From assembly GCA_016209785.1 (NCBI GenBank), contig JACQVM010000045.1:1-7113 (forward strand): DNA of 7,113 nucleotides, written 5' to 3'. The translations under genes were made by a program, and so were the position numbers. The stretch comes from Candidatus Melainabacteria bacterium. GTDB taxonomy: Bacteria > Cyanobacteriota > Vampirovibrionia > Obscuribacterales > Obscuribacteraceae. Shown here piece by piece: positions 1 through 5,590 of this stretch. The notes beneath the pieces were generated by a model. It ran no database searches, was not told the DNA's origin, and was given only the letters and a program-made list of their open reading frames with translations. Each line of letters starts with the position of its first letter. The first letter of the stretch is position 1.

Positions 1-385
1 CTATATGGATGAAGCAGAACGATGTAACTCGGTTGGTTACATCTACCAGAGCAATCTCATAGCTCTCGGCAAGATTGACGAGCTGCGCAATTTGCCTGTT
101 GTTACTGATGCTCGCAAAAAGCATCTTGAGGTGTCTTGTGAACAGATTATGCCTACGTTTCAGTACTTTAAGTCTAAGAATTATGTTGATGATGTCACCA
201 TATTTGGACGCACATTGCACTTGGTGGTACCAGCCGAAATGAGTACAGAGACTATTCAAAACGAGCTTGCAAACACTTCGCTAGATGTGACTGACATTCG
301 TCAGATTAGGCCATCTTTGGAAGATGTGTTTGTTACTTTGTCCGAACGTGAGGAAGCCCGACGCATGACGGCCAACATGTTGTGA
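1..385 (+). CDS. ABC transporter ATP-binding protein, C-terminal part (5' truncated by the window edge)
   Basis: This is the ATPase subunit of an ABC-2 type exporter, which hydrolyses ATP on the cytoplasmic side to drive the membrane subunit encoded next. The reading frame is open at the left edge. The first full codon is Tyr at 2-4, followed by MDEAERC, which is the family sequence just after the H-loop histidine (usually THYMDEAE), so Walker A, the signature motif and Walker B lie upstream. The ATG at 5 is therefore internal and not the start. The remaining ~120 residues match the C-terminal accessory domain of this subfamily (DUF4162-like) and end in the typical PSLEDVFVTL motif. The stop at 383-385 lies 23 nt before the permease start, as expected in an operon. 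The type is clear, but the substrate cannot be told. Confidence 0.9.
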   Translation, partial: YMDEAERCNSVGYIYQSNLIALGKIDELRNLPVVTDARKKHLEVSCEQIMPTFQYFKSKNYVDDVTIFGRTLHLVVPAEMSTETIQNELANTSLDVTDIRQIRPSLEDVFVTLSEREEARRMTANML

Positions 386-392
386 TGGGAAA

Positions 393-398
393 AAGGAG
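393..398 (+). promoter_or_regulatory. Ribosome binding site of the ABC permease
   Basis: AAGGAG lies 10 nt before the ATG at 409 and supports that start. An ATG at 402 is in another frame and stops after five codons. Confidence 0.6.
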
Positions 399-408
399 AA
401 GATGACCA

Positions 409-1548
409 ATGGTGCTTGACTGGCTGAACAAAACATTGTGGGGCTATCACGCTGTCATGATCAAGGAGTGGATTGAAATATTTAATGACAAGTTTACCTT
501 GGCCATTATTCTCTTTATTCCATGCATTCAGATGTTGATTTATGGCTATGTAAGCTTTGATGTCAAAAATGTTGATACTGTGATTTTTGATCAAGATCAC
601 CGTCCACAGTCGCAGATTCTTTTAGATCAATTGTTTTCTACCAATTACTTTCATGTTACTAAACATCTTTATTCCCGCGAAGCGGTCGTAAATGAGATAG
701 TTGCTGGGCGTGCACGAGTGGGCATCATGATACCACCTAATTTTTCAGACAAAGTTCAAAAAGGTGTTCCAGCTCAAGTGCAGGTATTAATTGACGGCTC
801 TGATTCTACAGTTGCTACAGCAGTGCAGAGTGCGTCTATTGCGGTTGGACAAAACAGATCTATACAGATTCTTACAGGATTAACCAGAGAGAAAACTTTG
901 CAGTCTCCTGTAGATGTGCGACCTCGTATGTTGTTTAATCCAGATGTGCGAACCACCAATTTTATGTTGCCCGGGTTGGTTGGTTTCATGGCTCAGACCA
1001 TAACTATGTTCTTGACAGTTAACTCAGTTGTTCGTGAGCGTGAAGTTGGAACTCTCGAACAGTTGCTGGTTACGCCTGTACGCCCATTAGGCCTTATGGT
1101 GGGCAAGCTCATTCCCTATGGTGCTATTGGTTTTGTTGGCACAAATATTCTTCTTGCTGCGATGTACTTTGTCTTTCATGTGCCCATCAACGGCAGTCTG
1201 CCACTCCTGGAAGTGTGCATCATGATATTTGTCTTTGTTGCTTTGTCAATTGGACTTTTAATTTCATCATCTTCAGCTAACCAGGCTCAGGCGATGCATA
1301 TTGCTTCATTTGTGTTGATTCCATCGGTGTTGCTGTCTGGGTTTATCTTCCCAAGAGAGTCTATGCCACTTGTTCTTAACTGGCTGGGGTACCTCATTCC
1401 GCTTACGTACTTTCTCCAGATTCAGCGTGGGATAGTGTTGCGTGGTGCTGGATTGGAAGACATTTGGCAATGGATTGTGCCGCTGGCACTCTTTGGGATT
1501 GTTCTCATTTATTTTAGTGTTAAGCGGTTTAGAACAACGGTAGGTTGA
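409..1548 (+). CDS. ABC-2 type transporter permease (YbhS/YbhR/YhhJ-like)
   Basis: This is the inner-membrane subunit of an ABC exporter, 379 residues and close to the usual length for the family. A membrane segment at about 28-49 is followed by a large extracytoplasmic domain at about 50-182. Five further hydrophobic segments follow at about 185-208, 230-255, 266-286, 297-315 and 352-370. Family hallmarks are visible: RERE(V)GTLEQL at 209-219 with VTPVRP just after it, SGFIFPRESMP at 310-320, and PLTYFLQIQRG at 331-341. It follows the ATPase by 23 nt and precedes the TetR gene by 2 nt. Some relatives encode two permeases side by side. Only one is seen here, so a homodimer is likely unless another lies upstream. 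In this family the substrates are drugs, dyes or lipid-like compounds, and nothing in the sequence narrows that. Confidence 0.93.
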   Translation: MVLDWLNKTLWGYHAVMIKEWIEIFNDKFTLAIILFIPCIQMLIYGYVSFDVKNVDTVIFDQDHRPQSQILLDQLFSTNYFHVTKHLYSREAVVNEIVAGRARVGIMIPPNFSDKVQKGVPAQVQVLIDGSDSTVATAVQSASIAVGQNRSIQILTGLTREKTLQSPVDVRPRMLFNPDVRTTNFMLPGLVGFMAQTITMFLTVNSVVREREVGTLEQLLVTPVRPLGLMVGKLIPYGAIGFVGTNILLAAMYFVFHVPINGSLPLLEVCIMIFVFVALSIGLLISSSSANQAQAMHIASFVLIPSVLLSGFIFPRESMPLVLNWLGYLIPLTYFLQIQRGIVLRGAGLEDIWQWIVPLALFGIVLIYFSVKRFRTTVG

Positions 1549-1550
1549 CT

Positions 1551-2144
1551 ATGGCTACAAGAATTGAAGATACAAGAGATCGCATTACAAAGGCTGCGCT
1601 GGCTATCTTTTCCTCTAAAGGATACGCTAGTGCCACAACGCGTGAAATTGCCACCGAGGCTGGTGTAAATGAGGTGACCTTGTTCCGCCACTTTGGTAGC
1701 AAGGAGAATCTCTTGGGTGCAATTGCTGAACGCTACTCGGTCATTCCAGTGATTGCAGAAACCTTAAAGTCCCAACTGACTGGGGATTACCGGTGCGATC
1801 TAAAGCTAATTGCACATCACATTCTAGATGTCTGGGAAGAGCGCCGGGAGTTGATCATGATTATGATGTTTGAGTCACAACATCACCCAGAGGAGGTTAG
1901 TTTGTTGACGCGTGTTCCTGGTCAGTTGCGTGACTATCTGGCCGGTTATTTCAGCGGCTTGGCATGGAAAGGTATCGTTAGACCTTTAAATTATGCGGCT
2001 ACTGCCCAATCTTTTATTAGTGGTTTGTTTACCTACTTTCTTACATCACAGCTATTTGGTCCTGACTTTCATCCTTACTCTAAGGAAGAGTATGCAAATA
2101 ACTTTGTGGAGATATTTGTGGCAGGTACTGCGTCCAGAGTGTGA
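1551..2144 (+). CDS. TetR/AcrR-family transcriptional regulator
   Basis: This is a ligand-responsive DNA-binding repressor of 197 residues. The N-terminal TetR domain is clear: ITKAALAIFSSKGYASAT at 12-29, then the helix-turn-helix TTREIATEAGVNEVTLFRHF at 29-48 and GSKENLL at 49-55. The C-terminal half (about 60-197) is helical and should hold the ligand pocket and dimer interface, with no ligand-specific motif that I recognise. I chose the ATG at 1551, which has a weak AGGT 5 nt upstream. A TTG at 1545 in the same frame overlaps the permease stop, would add two residues and has no spaced ribosome site. Being last in the exporter operon suggests it controls that operon through an operator upstream of the ATPase, outside the window. 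That target is inferred. Confidence 0.93.
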   Translation: MATRIEDTRDRITKAALAIFSSKGYASATTREIATEAGVNEVTLFRHFGSKENLLGAIAERYSVIPVIAETLKSQLTGDYRCDLKLIAHHILDVWEERRELIMIMMFESQHHPEEVSLLTRVPGQLRDYLAGYFSGLAWKGIVRPLNYAATAQSFISGLFTYFLTSQLFGPDFHPYSKEEYANNFVEIFVAGTASRV

Positions 2145-2150
2145 GAAGAC

Positions 2151-2777
2151 TCATTTCTTGGTCATAAGAGTAAAGAGCTCGTGTCCTTGTCGACCTGGGG
2201 CTGAGTCGGTTGGGGTGTGGACAATGTCAAAAGAAAAAAACTGTCCAAACAAGGAAAATAAGGCATCTTTGGCAATGCCGAATGGCGGGCCACCAGGACG
2301 ATCTAGAACCCACCACAGGGCAATTAACTTTCCGCCAGGCTTCAGCAGATCGTACACAGCATGCACGTAAGATCGGCGTCTAGTTGGCTCAATGGAATTA
2401 AACATGGCATGTTCGAGCACGTAGTCAAAATATCCGTCGTATTCATCTAAATCAAACAGGTTGCGCTGTAGAAGGAATCCACTGGTACCTGCAATGCCAG
2501 CATCAATAAACTTCTGATGAGTAGCTTGTATGGCCAATGGTGCAAAGTCAATGCCAGTCACCTGAAAGCCATGGTTGGCAAACAATAGACAGTCGTGTCC
2601 GGTGCCGCATCCTGGAATTGCTATGGAAGCAGGGGGTACTTTGTATGGTGATTTGAGAAATGTCTTAAGTGGAGGAGCTGGTCCGCCAAGGTCCCACGGT
2701 AGCTTTCCTGTTTGGTAGATTTGCCCCCAAAATTCAATGTTATCAACTGTGTATGTTTTGTTGGCGCTCATAACCAT
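2151..2777 (-). CDS. Class I SAM-dependent methyltransferase, thiopurine S-methyltransferase (TPMT) family
   Basis: This predicted soluble cytoplasmic enzyme transfers a methyl group from S-adenosylmethionine to a small, probably thiol- or halide-like nucleophile. It has 208 residues, a normal length for bacterial TPMT-type proteins. The N-terminal FWGQIYQ...LPWDLGGPAPPL (about 16-37) is the family entry motif. Motif I is IAIPGCGTGHD (52-62), the ribose-binding acidic residue is D77 in GIDFAPLA, and the family block EHAMFNSIEPTRRRSY spans 122-137. LLKPGGKLIALWW (144-156) is the post-motif strand. The start at 2777 is supported by AGGAGG upstream, although an in-frame ATG two codons later is possible. 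The gene is convergent with the TetR gene, its stop lying 6 nt away. Possible substrates in this family include thiols, thiopurines, tellurite/selenite and halides, and the sequence does not decide between them. Confidence 0.9.
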   Translation of the reverse strand: MVMSANKTYTVDNIEFWGQIYQTGKLPWDLGGPAPPLKTFLKSPYKVPPASIAIPGCGTGHDCLLFANHGFQVTGIDFAPLAIQATHQKFIDAGIAGTSGFLLQRNLFDLDEYDGYFDYVLEHAMFNSIEPTRRRSYVHAVYDLLKPGGKLIALWWVLDRPGGPPFGIAKDALFSLFGQFFSFDIVHTPTDSAPGRQGHELFTLMTKK

Positions 2778-2791
2778 ATGCGGTAGGCTCT

Positions 2792-2797
2792 CCTCCT
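2792..2797 (-). promoter_or_regulatory. Ribosome binding site of the methyltransferase
   Basis: AGGAGG on the minus strand, within AGGAGGAGAG (2797-2788). The AGGAGG core lies 14 nt before the ATG at 2777; the overlapping GGAG at 2793-2790 is 12 nt away. That is rather far, and the spacing suits the internal ATG at 2771 even less. Confidence 0.5.
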
Positions 2798-2882
2798 AGC
2801 CACTGCATCTATGATACTGAAAAAGAGATTTCTAATGATAGCCGTGTTGGCTAAGAACTAGCTAGATCGGGTCCTGGCTAGG
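2795..2882 (-). repeat. Nested inverted repeats in the methyltransferase leader
   Basis: The outer arms are CCTAGCCA (2795-2802) and its exact reverse complement TGGCTAGG (2875-2882). Inside them, TAGCC (2839-2843) and GGCTA (2849-2853) can form a 5-bp hairpin with a 5-nt loop. In a minus-strand transcript the proximal outer arm includes the first AGG of the AGGAGG ribosome site. Outer helix, inner hairpin and cross-pairing between copies are all possible. The repeats are plainly present, but a regulatory function is inferred. Confidence 0.4.
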
Positions 2883-2990
2883 CATCCGGGACTTGGAAGG
2901 GGATAGTGTTGTATTTGGATTAAGAAATTTGAAGGATGTTATCAAGGAAATCCATAGATCTTTTGGGAATAATCCTCTTGAAAACCAAAG

Positions 2991-2996
2991 TACAAT
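2991..2996 (+). promoter_or_regulatory. Possible -10 box upstream of the thioredoxin-like gene
   Basis: TACAAT, one base off the TATAAT consensus, lies 24 nt before the GTG start. It would give a leader of roughly 15-20 nt that still includes the ribosome site. No good -35 hexamer lies 16-18 nt upstream, so this is weak. Confidence 0.2.
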
Positions 2997-3007
2997 CGCG
3001 GGGTCTT

Positions 3008-3012
3008 GGAGG
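3008..3012 (+). promoter_or_regulatory. Ribosome binding site deciding the GTG start of the thioredoxin-like gene
   Basis: GGAGG sits 8 nt before the GTG at 3021. A TAA in the same frame directly precedes that GTG (3018-3020), so no earlier start exists. The next ATG (codon 21) would destroy the signal peptide. Confidence 0.7.
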
Positions 3013-3020
3013 AAGGGTAA

Positions 3021-3518
3021 GTGAAAGGACAAATCAAGGTTTGGCTTTGTGCAGTACTTGTTGGTGGCTTGAGTTGTTTAATGCAGTGTTGTTATGCTCA
3101 GGAGGTTGTGGCTGAGTGTGTCAGGTATGCAGCGCGCACGGACACTAAGCTTTATGTTTTTTCCTTCTTTTCTAATTGTGGTGAGTATTCCCGTACCTTT
3201 AAGCCTGTTATCAGTCAACTGGAGAGGCGCTTTGGTGGTGAGGTAAGAATGTTTCGTGTCAACATTGATAATTCTTCTAACGAGGAGTTCGTTGAGCAGG
3301 TTGGTGTTTCGGTAGTCCCTACGGTTATTGTGGTCGATGAGAATGGTAATCGGCTGGCAACCATGGTGGGATTGGCTGAGGCTAGCCGTTTGGACACCTT
3401 GTTAGAGTCCTTGCTGACACGCTACCGCGATCCTGTGGCTATAGACAACCGAAGCCAGCAGATGCCGGCTTCAATCGCTCCTTTGAGGGCACTAGAGCCC
3501 ATTCTAGATTGTTCTTAG
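3021..3518 (+). CDS. Exported thioredoxin-fold protein with a single active-site cysteine (CGEY)
   Basis: This 165-residue protein begins at GTG. Lys residues at 2 and 6 and a hydrophobic stretch at about 7-22 form a signal peptide, with a likely signal-peptidase I cut after CYA (24-26). No good lipobox is seen. Residues 43-132 follow the thioredoxin pattern: strand LYVFSFF, active-site loop SNCGEY at 51-56, helix with FKPVISQLERRFGG, strand MFRVNID, then GVSVVPT (95-101) holding the cis-proline P100, then VIVVDENGNRLATMVG. The canonical WCGPC is reduced to C53-G-E-Y56. The nucleophilic cysteine is kept, while the tryptophan and resolving cysteine are lost. Other cysteines in the mature chain are C33 and C164, the latter at the end of a ~33-residue tail. 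It may act as a monothiol redox protein, a binding protein or a chaperone-like domain. It is convergent with the TadG-like gene. Confidence 0.85.
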   Translation: MKGQIKVWLCAVLVGGLSCLMQCCYAQEVVAECVRYAARTDTKLYVFSFFSNCGEYSRTFKPVISQLERRFGGEVRMFRVNIDNSSNEEFVEQVGVSVVPTVIVVDENGNRLATMVGLAEASRLDTLLESLLTRYRDPVAIDNRSQQMPASIAPLRALEPILDCS

Positions 3519-3538
3519 GATACTAGCAGAGATTTAGG

Positions 3539-4573
3539 TCATTCAATAAGCTTGACTGGTCCGACGGCTAACTCTCCCAGGGAGGTGTTATCAACGCCGG
3601 TGTCGCAGGCAGGACAGTCGTCGCCACGCACGCTGGCTCTCACTAGAACTCCTGTTATGGTTAAAACTTCTCCGCCGCGCTGGGAGAGCGTTACTCCAGT
3701 GACATCCACAGCAATAAATCCCATGACATCGCCTGTTTGATTCATAGGAGGCAGGTTTTCGACAACTGGCATTACAAGCAAGGGTTCTGCCAGTAATGCA
3801 CTGTGACTAGCTGTATCGCGTCCTAGTTCCATGTGTGAGCCAATTCCATTCATAAGGAAGATGGTGTCTCCCAGTTCAACTGAGGGAATAAAACCTGGTA
3901 CGTCATTAGTAAGGCCAAGAAGTTGATCGATAGCCTGTGAAACATAGTGGTCATTGGCAGGCTGAATAGTAAGAGATGTCCAGGCGGCATTCTTAAATTG
4001 TTGCGAGTTTATGGTTAGCTCGATGGTATCTCCTGGTTCGAGGCTGCTTAGAGGTAAGCCACCAGGACCCGGTGGTGCCCAGTAGCTGACCGCCAATGGG
4101 AATCCCTGCCCGGAATTTAGTCGCCTTAGGGTCGAGGATCTACCAGCGACAGAACGAGAATAAATTGTGTCGCTGTTGCGTCCAAAGATGGAAGCAAGTA
4201 AATGTCTAATATTCATTTGTGCAGTTACTTCTACCTGGCCATCGTTTATTGGGTCTGGGGGCGTCACTTGAATCGCTACTGTTGTTCCAGGCGATTGATT
4301 GGATACGGCACGTCCATCTGCAGTATTGGCTGCCGCCAATTGCAGTGCATGTGTTGCTGCATTGGCTAAGTTAGTGTACAGATCTTGTGCCCCTGCAAGC
4401 GCGGCTGCGTCAGTGGCACTCTGCAACTGTGTACGTACAGCTTGCACATGAGCGAAATCCACGGCAAAACTTCCCAAGCCTACAGCAATTAAAATGCCAA
4501 TTGCCATCAGTAGGGTGCCAAGTGAGCCCGTTTGTTTACGAAAATGTGTTTCGTTGCGGGCACAGAAAAACAT
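3539..4573 (-). CDS. TadG-like protein (TadE/G-like N-terminus) with a C-terminal CPAC motif
   Basis: This is a predicted envelope protein of the tight-adherence (Flp pilus) type, 344 residues. The N-terminal 65 residues match the TadE/G-like module: Gly16, a hydrophobic segment at about 18-38 with VDFAHV at 38-43, then RTQLQSATDAAALAGA at 47-62. This anchors the protein in the inner membrane with the rest outside. Residues ~155-320 form a beta-rich extracytoplasmic domain with no name I can give. It resembles the C-terminal part of other TadG-like proteins and contains a Pro/Gly patch at about 167-174. C320-P-A-C323 near the C-terminus is an extracytoplasmic thiol pair; the only other cysteine is C4. 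Its gene starts 17 nt after the TadE-like stop and is last in the minus-strand cluster. Its role in pilus assembly is inferred from the family. Confidence 0.85.
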   Translation of the reverse strand: MFFCARNETHFRKQTGSLGTLLMAIGILIAVGLGSFAVDFAHVQAVRTQLQSATDAAALAGAQDLYTNLANAATHALQLAAANTADGRAVSNQSPGTTVAIQVTPPDPINDGQVEVTAQMNIRHLLASIFGRNSDTIYSRSVAGRSSTLRRLNSGQGFPLAVSYWAPPGPGGLPLSSLEPGDTIELTINSQQFKNAAWTSLTIQPANDHYVSQAIDQLLGLTNDVPGFIPSVELGDTIFLMNGIGSHMELGRDTASHSALLAEPLLVMPVVENLPPMNQTGDVMGFIAVDVTGVTLSQRGGEVLTITGVLVRASVRGDDCPACDTGVDNTSLGELAVGPVKLIE

Positions 4574-4580
4574 ATAGATA

Positions 4581-4589
4581 ACCTCCTTT
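4581..4589 (-). promoter_or_regulatory. Ribosome binding site of the TadG-like gene
   Basis: AAAGGAGGT, a near-perfect anti-SD match 7 nt before the ATG at 4573, inside the 17-nt gap after the TadE-like stop. It fixes the start of the TadG-like gene. Confidence 0.85.
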
Positions 4590-4590
4590 G

Positions 4591-5037
4591 TTACTCAAGC
4601 CGGTATGTAGCAGTTCCATTAATTACAAAACTGTTTCCCAAACGCAGTGGATCTGGATTTGGGAATGCTGGCAAACCAAATTGTCGGCTGAGATAGCGTA
4701 CTGTAAGGCTCACGGTAGCTGGGTCGCTGGCGGTGTTAAATACAGGATCATCGAATTGCTGTGAGCTGTTGACAATGTTTTGAATGCGTATACGATCAAA
4801 GACCTGTGCATTTTGCAGACTACGGTTGTTTGCAATTACTGGATCTTTACCATAAGCAATTGCCAAATCTCTGGAAGCTTGCCGTGCGGCGTGTGCTAAT
4901 CCATCCTTAATCAAGTATGCATAACTTGCTTCCAAGATTACAAAAACCATTAACATAAAAAGCGGCAATAGTAAGCTTATAGATGCTGCTGCTTCAGCAA
5001 TAGCGACCCCGTTGCTATGTCTGCATGCGGTTTTCAT
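4591..5037 (-). CDS. TadE-like pseudopilin
   Basis: This 148-residue membrane-anchored protein is of the TadE family, the minor pseudopilins of Flp-type pili. A short basic N-terminus (MKTACRHSNG) is followed by G10 and VAIAEA, so a Glu sits at +5 after a glycine, the pattern cut by prepilin peptidases. A hydrophobic helix follows at about 16-43 with a central LLPLFML, then AARQASRDLAIAYG (50-63). The rest is a small extracytoplasmic domain ending in YRLE. The family pattern of an acidic residue before a long hydrophobic helix containing LP is clear. No ATPase (TadA), platform protein (TadB/C), secretin (RcpA) or peptidase is in this window, so a complete pilus machine must be encoded elsewhere or not used. 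The order TadE-like then TadG-like matches tad loci. Confidence 0.87.
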   Translation of the reverse strand: MKTACRHSNGVAIAEAAASISLLLPLFMLMVFVILEASYAYLIKDGLAHAARQASRDLAIAYGKDPVIANNRSLQNAQVFDRIRIQNIVNSSQQFDDPVFNTASDPATVSLTVRYLSRQFGLPAFPNPDPLRLGNSFVINGTATYRLE

Positions 5038-5045
5038 GTGTGCTT

Positions 5046-5053
5046 ACCTCCTT
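5046..5053 (-). promoter_or_regulatory. Ribosome binding site of the TadE-like gene
   Basis: AAGGAGGT, 8 nt before the ATG at 5037. It confirms this start. Confidence 0.85.
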
Positions 5054-5116
5054 GTTCGTCAGTTTTAGCTTGTCAAAACAACTATCAACAACCGAGTCGA
5101 TTTGAAGAGATTATGG

Positions 5117-5506
5117 TCAGGATCCGCGTCCAAACAGGGGTAGCGCAAGTGATGCAGTACCATTGCCAGACAGTTTGCCTAGCTCATCTTCAACTGTGAG
5201 AACTTGGGTGGCTGTGTATTCTAAGTGCTGGACATAAGGACGTGGTTCACGAATAAACCAGTATGCCACTGCCTTGCGTTCACCAGCGTGTAAGATGCGG
5301 AGTTTACGGCCGGTATGTAGCTGAATGTATAGATCAATTGAATGATGATCCAGACAATCACCTAATCGCTCTCTACGTCGCCGCATGTTTACCAGACGGC
5401 ACCACGTACTGCCATCCAGTGGTAGAGCTACATTGCCTGGAAAACGTCTCAGGTACAACTCATGAGTAAGTACACTGATTGGTTCTGCAATTACAAACGG
5501 ATTCAT
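5117..5506 (-). CDS. Hypothetical protein, 129 residues, between FecR-like and TadE-like genes
   Basis: I do not recognise this protein. It is taken as real because it has a strong ribosome site (GGAGGT, 8 nt before its ATG), lies in the same direction as both neighbours, and fits without overlap (84 nt after the FecR-like stop, 79 nt before the TadE-like start). No signal peptide or membrane segment is seen, so it looks cytoplasmic and soluble. The middle is basic, with MRRRRERLGDCLDHH at about 41-55. It is followed by beta-like alternating segments (IDLYIQLHTGRKLRIL, AVAYWFIREPRPYV) and a C-terminal acidic and glycine-bearing stretch (VEDELGKLSGN). Cysteines are at about 36 and 51. It could be a small regulatory or assembly factor for the cluster, but there is no motif to prove that. 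Confidence 0.65.
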   Translation of the reverse strand: MNPFVIAEPISVLTHELYLRRFPGNVALPLDGSTWCRLVNMRRRRERLGDCLDHHSIDLYIQLHTGRKLRILHAGERKAVAYWFIREPRPYVQHLEYTATQVLTVEDELGKLSGNGTASLALPLFGRGS

Positions 5507-5514
5507 GTTAACTA

Positions 5515-5520
5515 ACCTCC
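5515..5520 (-). promoter_or_regulatory. Ribosome binding site of the 129-residue hypothetical gene
   Basis: GGAGGT, 8 nt before the ATG at 5506. It is the main evidence that this unrecognised gene is translated. Confidence 0.75.
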
Positions 5521-5590
5521 ATTATGTTTGAAATCCTCTCACTTACCCACTTGAAAGACCTGGTCTACCACTCTAGTTAAGGCAAGTTGT

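Larger units (their letters stand above)
2778..3020. other. Divergent intergenic region between the methyltransferase and thioredoxin-like genes
   Basis: These 243 nt must hold the promoters of both divergent genes. I see no convincing gene in it. Visible items are the two ribosome sites at its ends, nested inverted repeats at 2795-2882, a perfect CTAGCTAG palindrome at 2858-2865 and a TACAAT (2991-2996) that could be a -10 box for the plus-strand gene. No well-spaced -35 partner was found for either direction. Confidence 0.6.

Noticed and set aside
301..600. Minus-strand open frame of 99 codons opposite the ATPase/permease junction
   Set aside because: It is antisense to two clear ABC-transporter genes and has no ribosome site.
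1993..2370. Plus-strand open frame of 125 codons across the end of the TetR gene and into the methyltransferase
   Set aside because: It overlaps two well-supported genes in another frame and on the opposite strand, lacks a ribosome site and has no recognisable protein features.
3060..3092. Lipoprotein signal in the thioredoxin-like protein (several cysteines near the end of the hydrophobic stretch)
   Set aside because: The residues before C19, C22/23 (GLS, LMQ) do not match a lipobox, while CYA-Q fits signal peptidase I.
3487..3500. GGGC-ACTAGA-GCCC as a terminator for the thioredoxin-like gene
   Set aside because: The stem is only 4 bp, lies inside the coding region and is not followed by a real T-run.
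5071..5076. Perfect TTGACA on the minus strand upstream of the TadE-like gene, as a -35 box
   Set aside because: The 16-18 nt spacing leads into the ribosome site with no TATAAT-like hexamer, so a promoter there is not supported.
5556..5566. AGACC-T-GGTCT palindrome between the FecR-like and 129-residue genes as an operator or hairpin
   Set aside because: A single-base centre cannot form a hairpin loop, and an 11-nt palindrome alone is too weak for an operator call.
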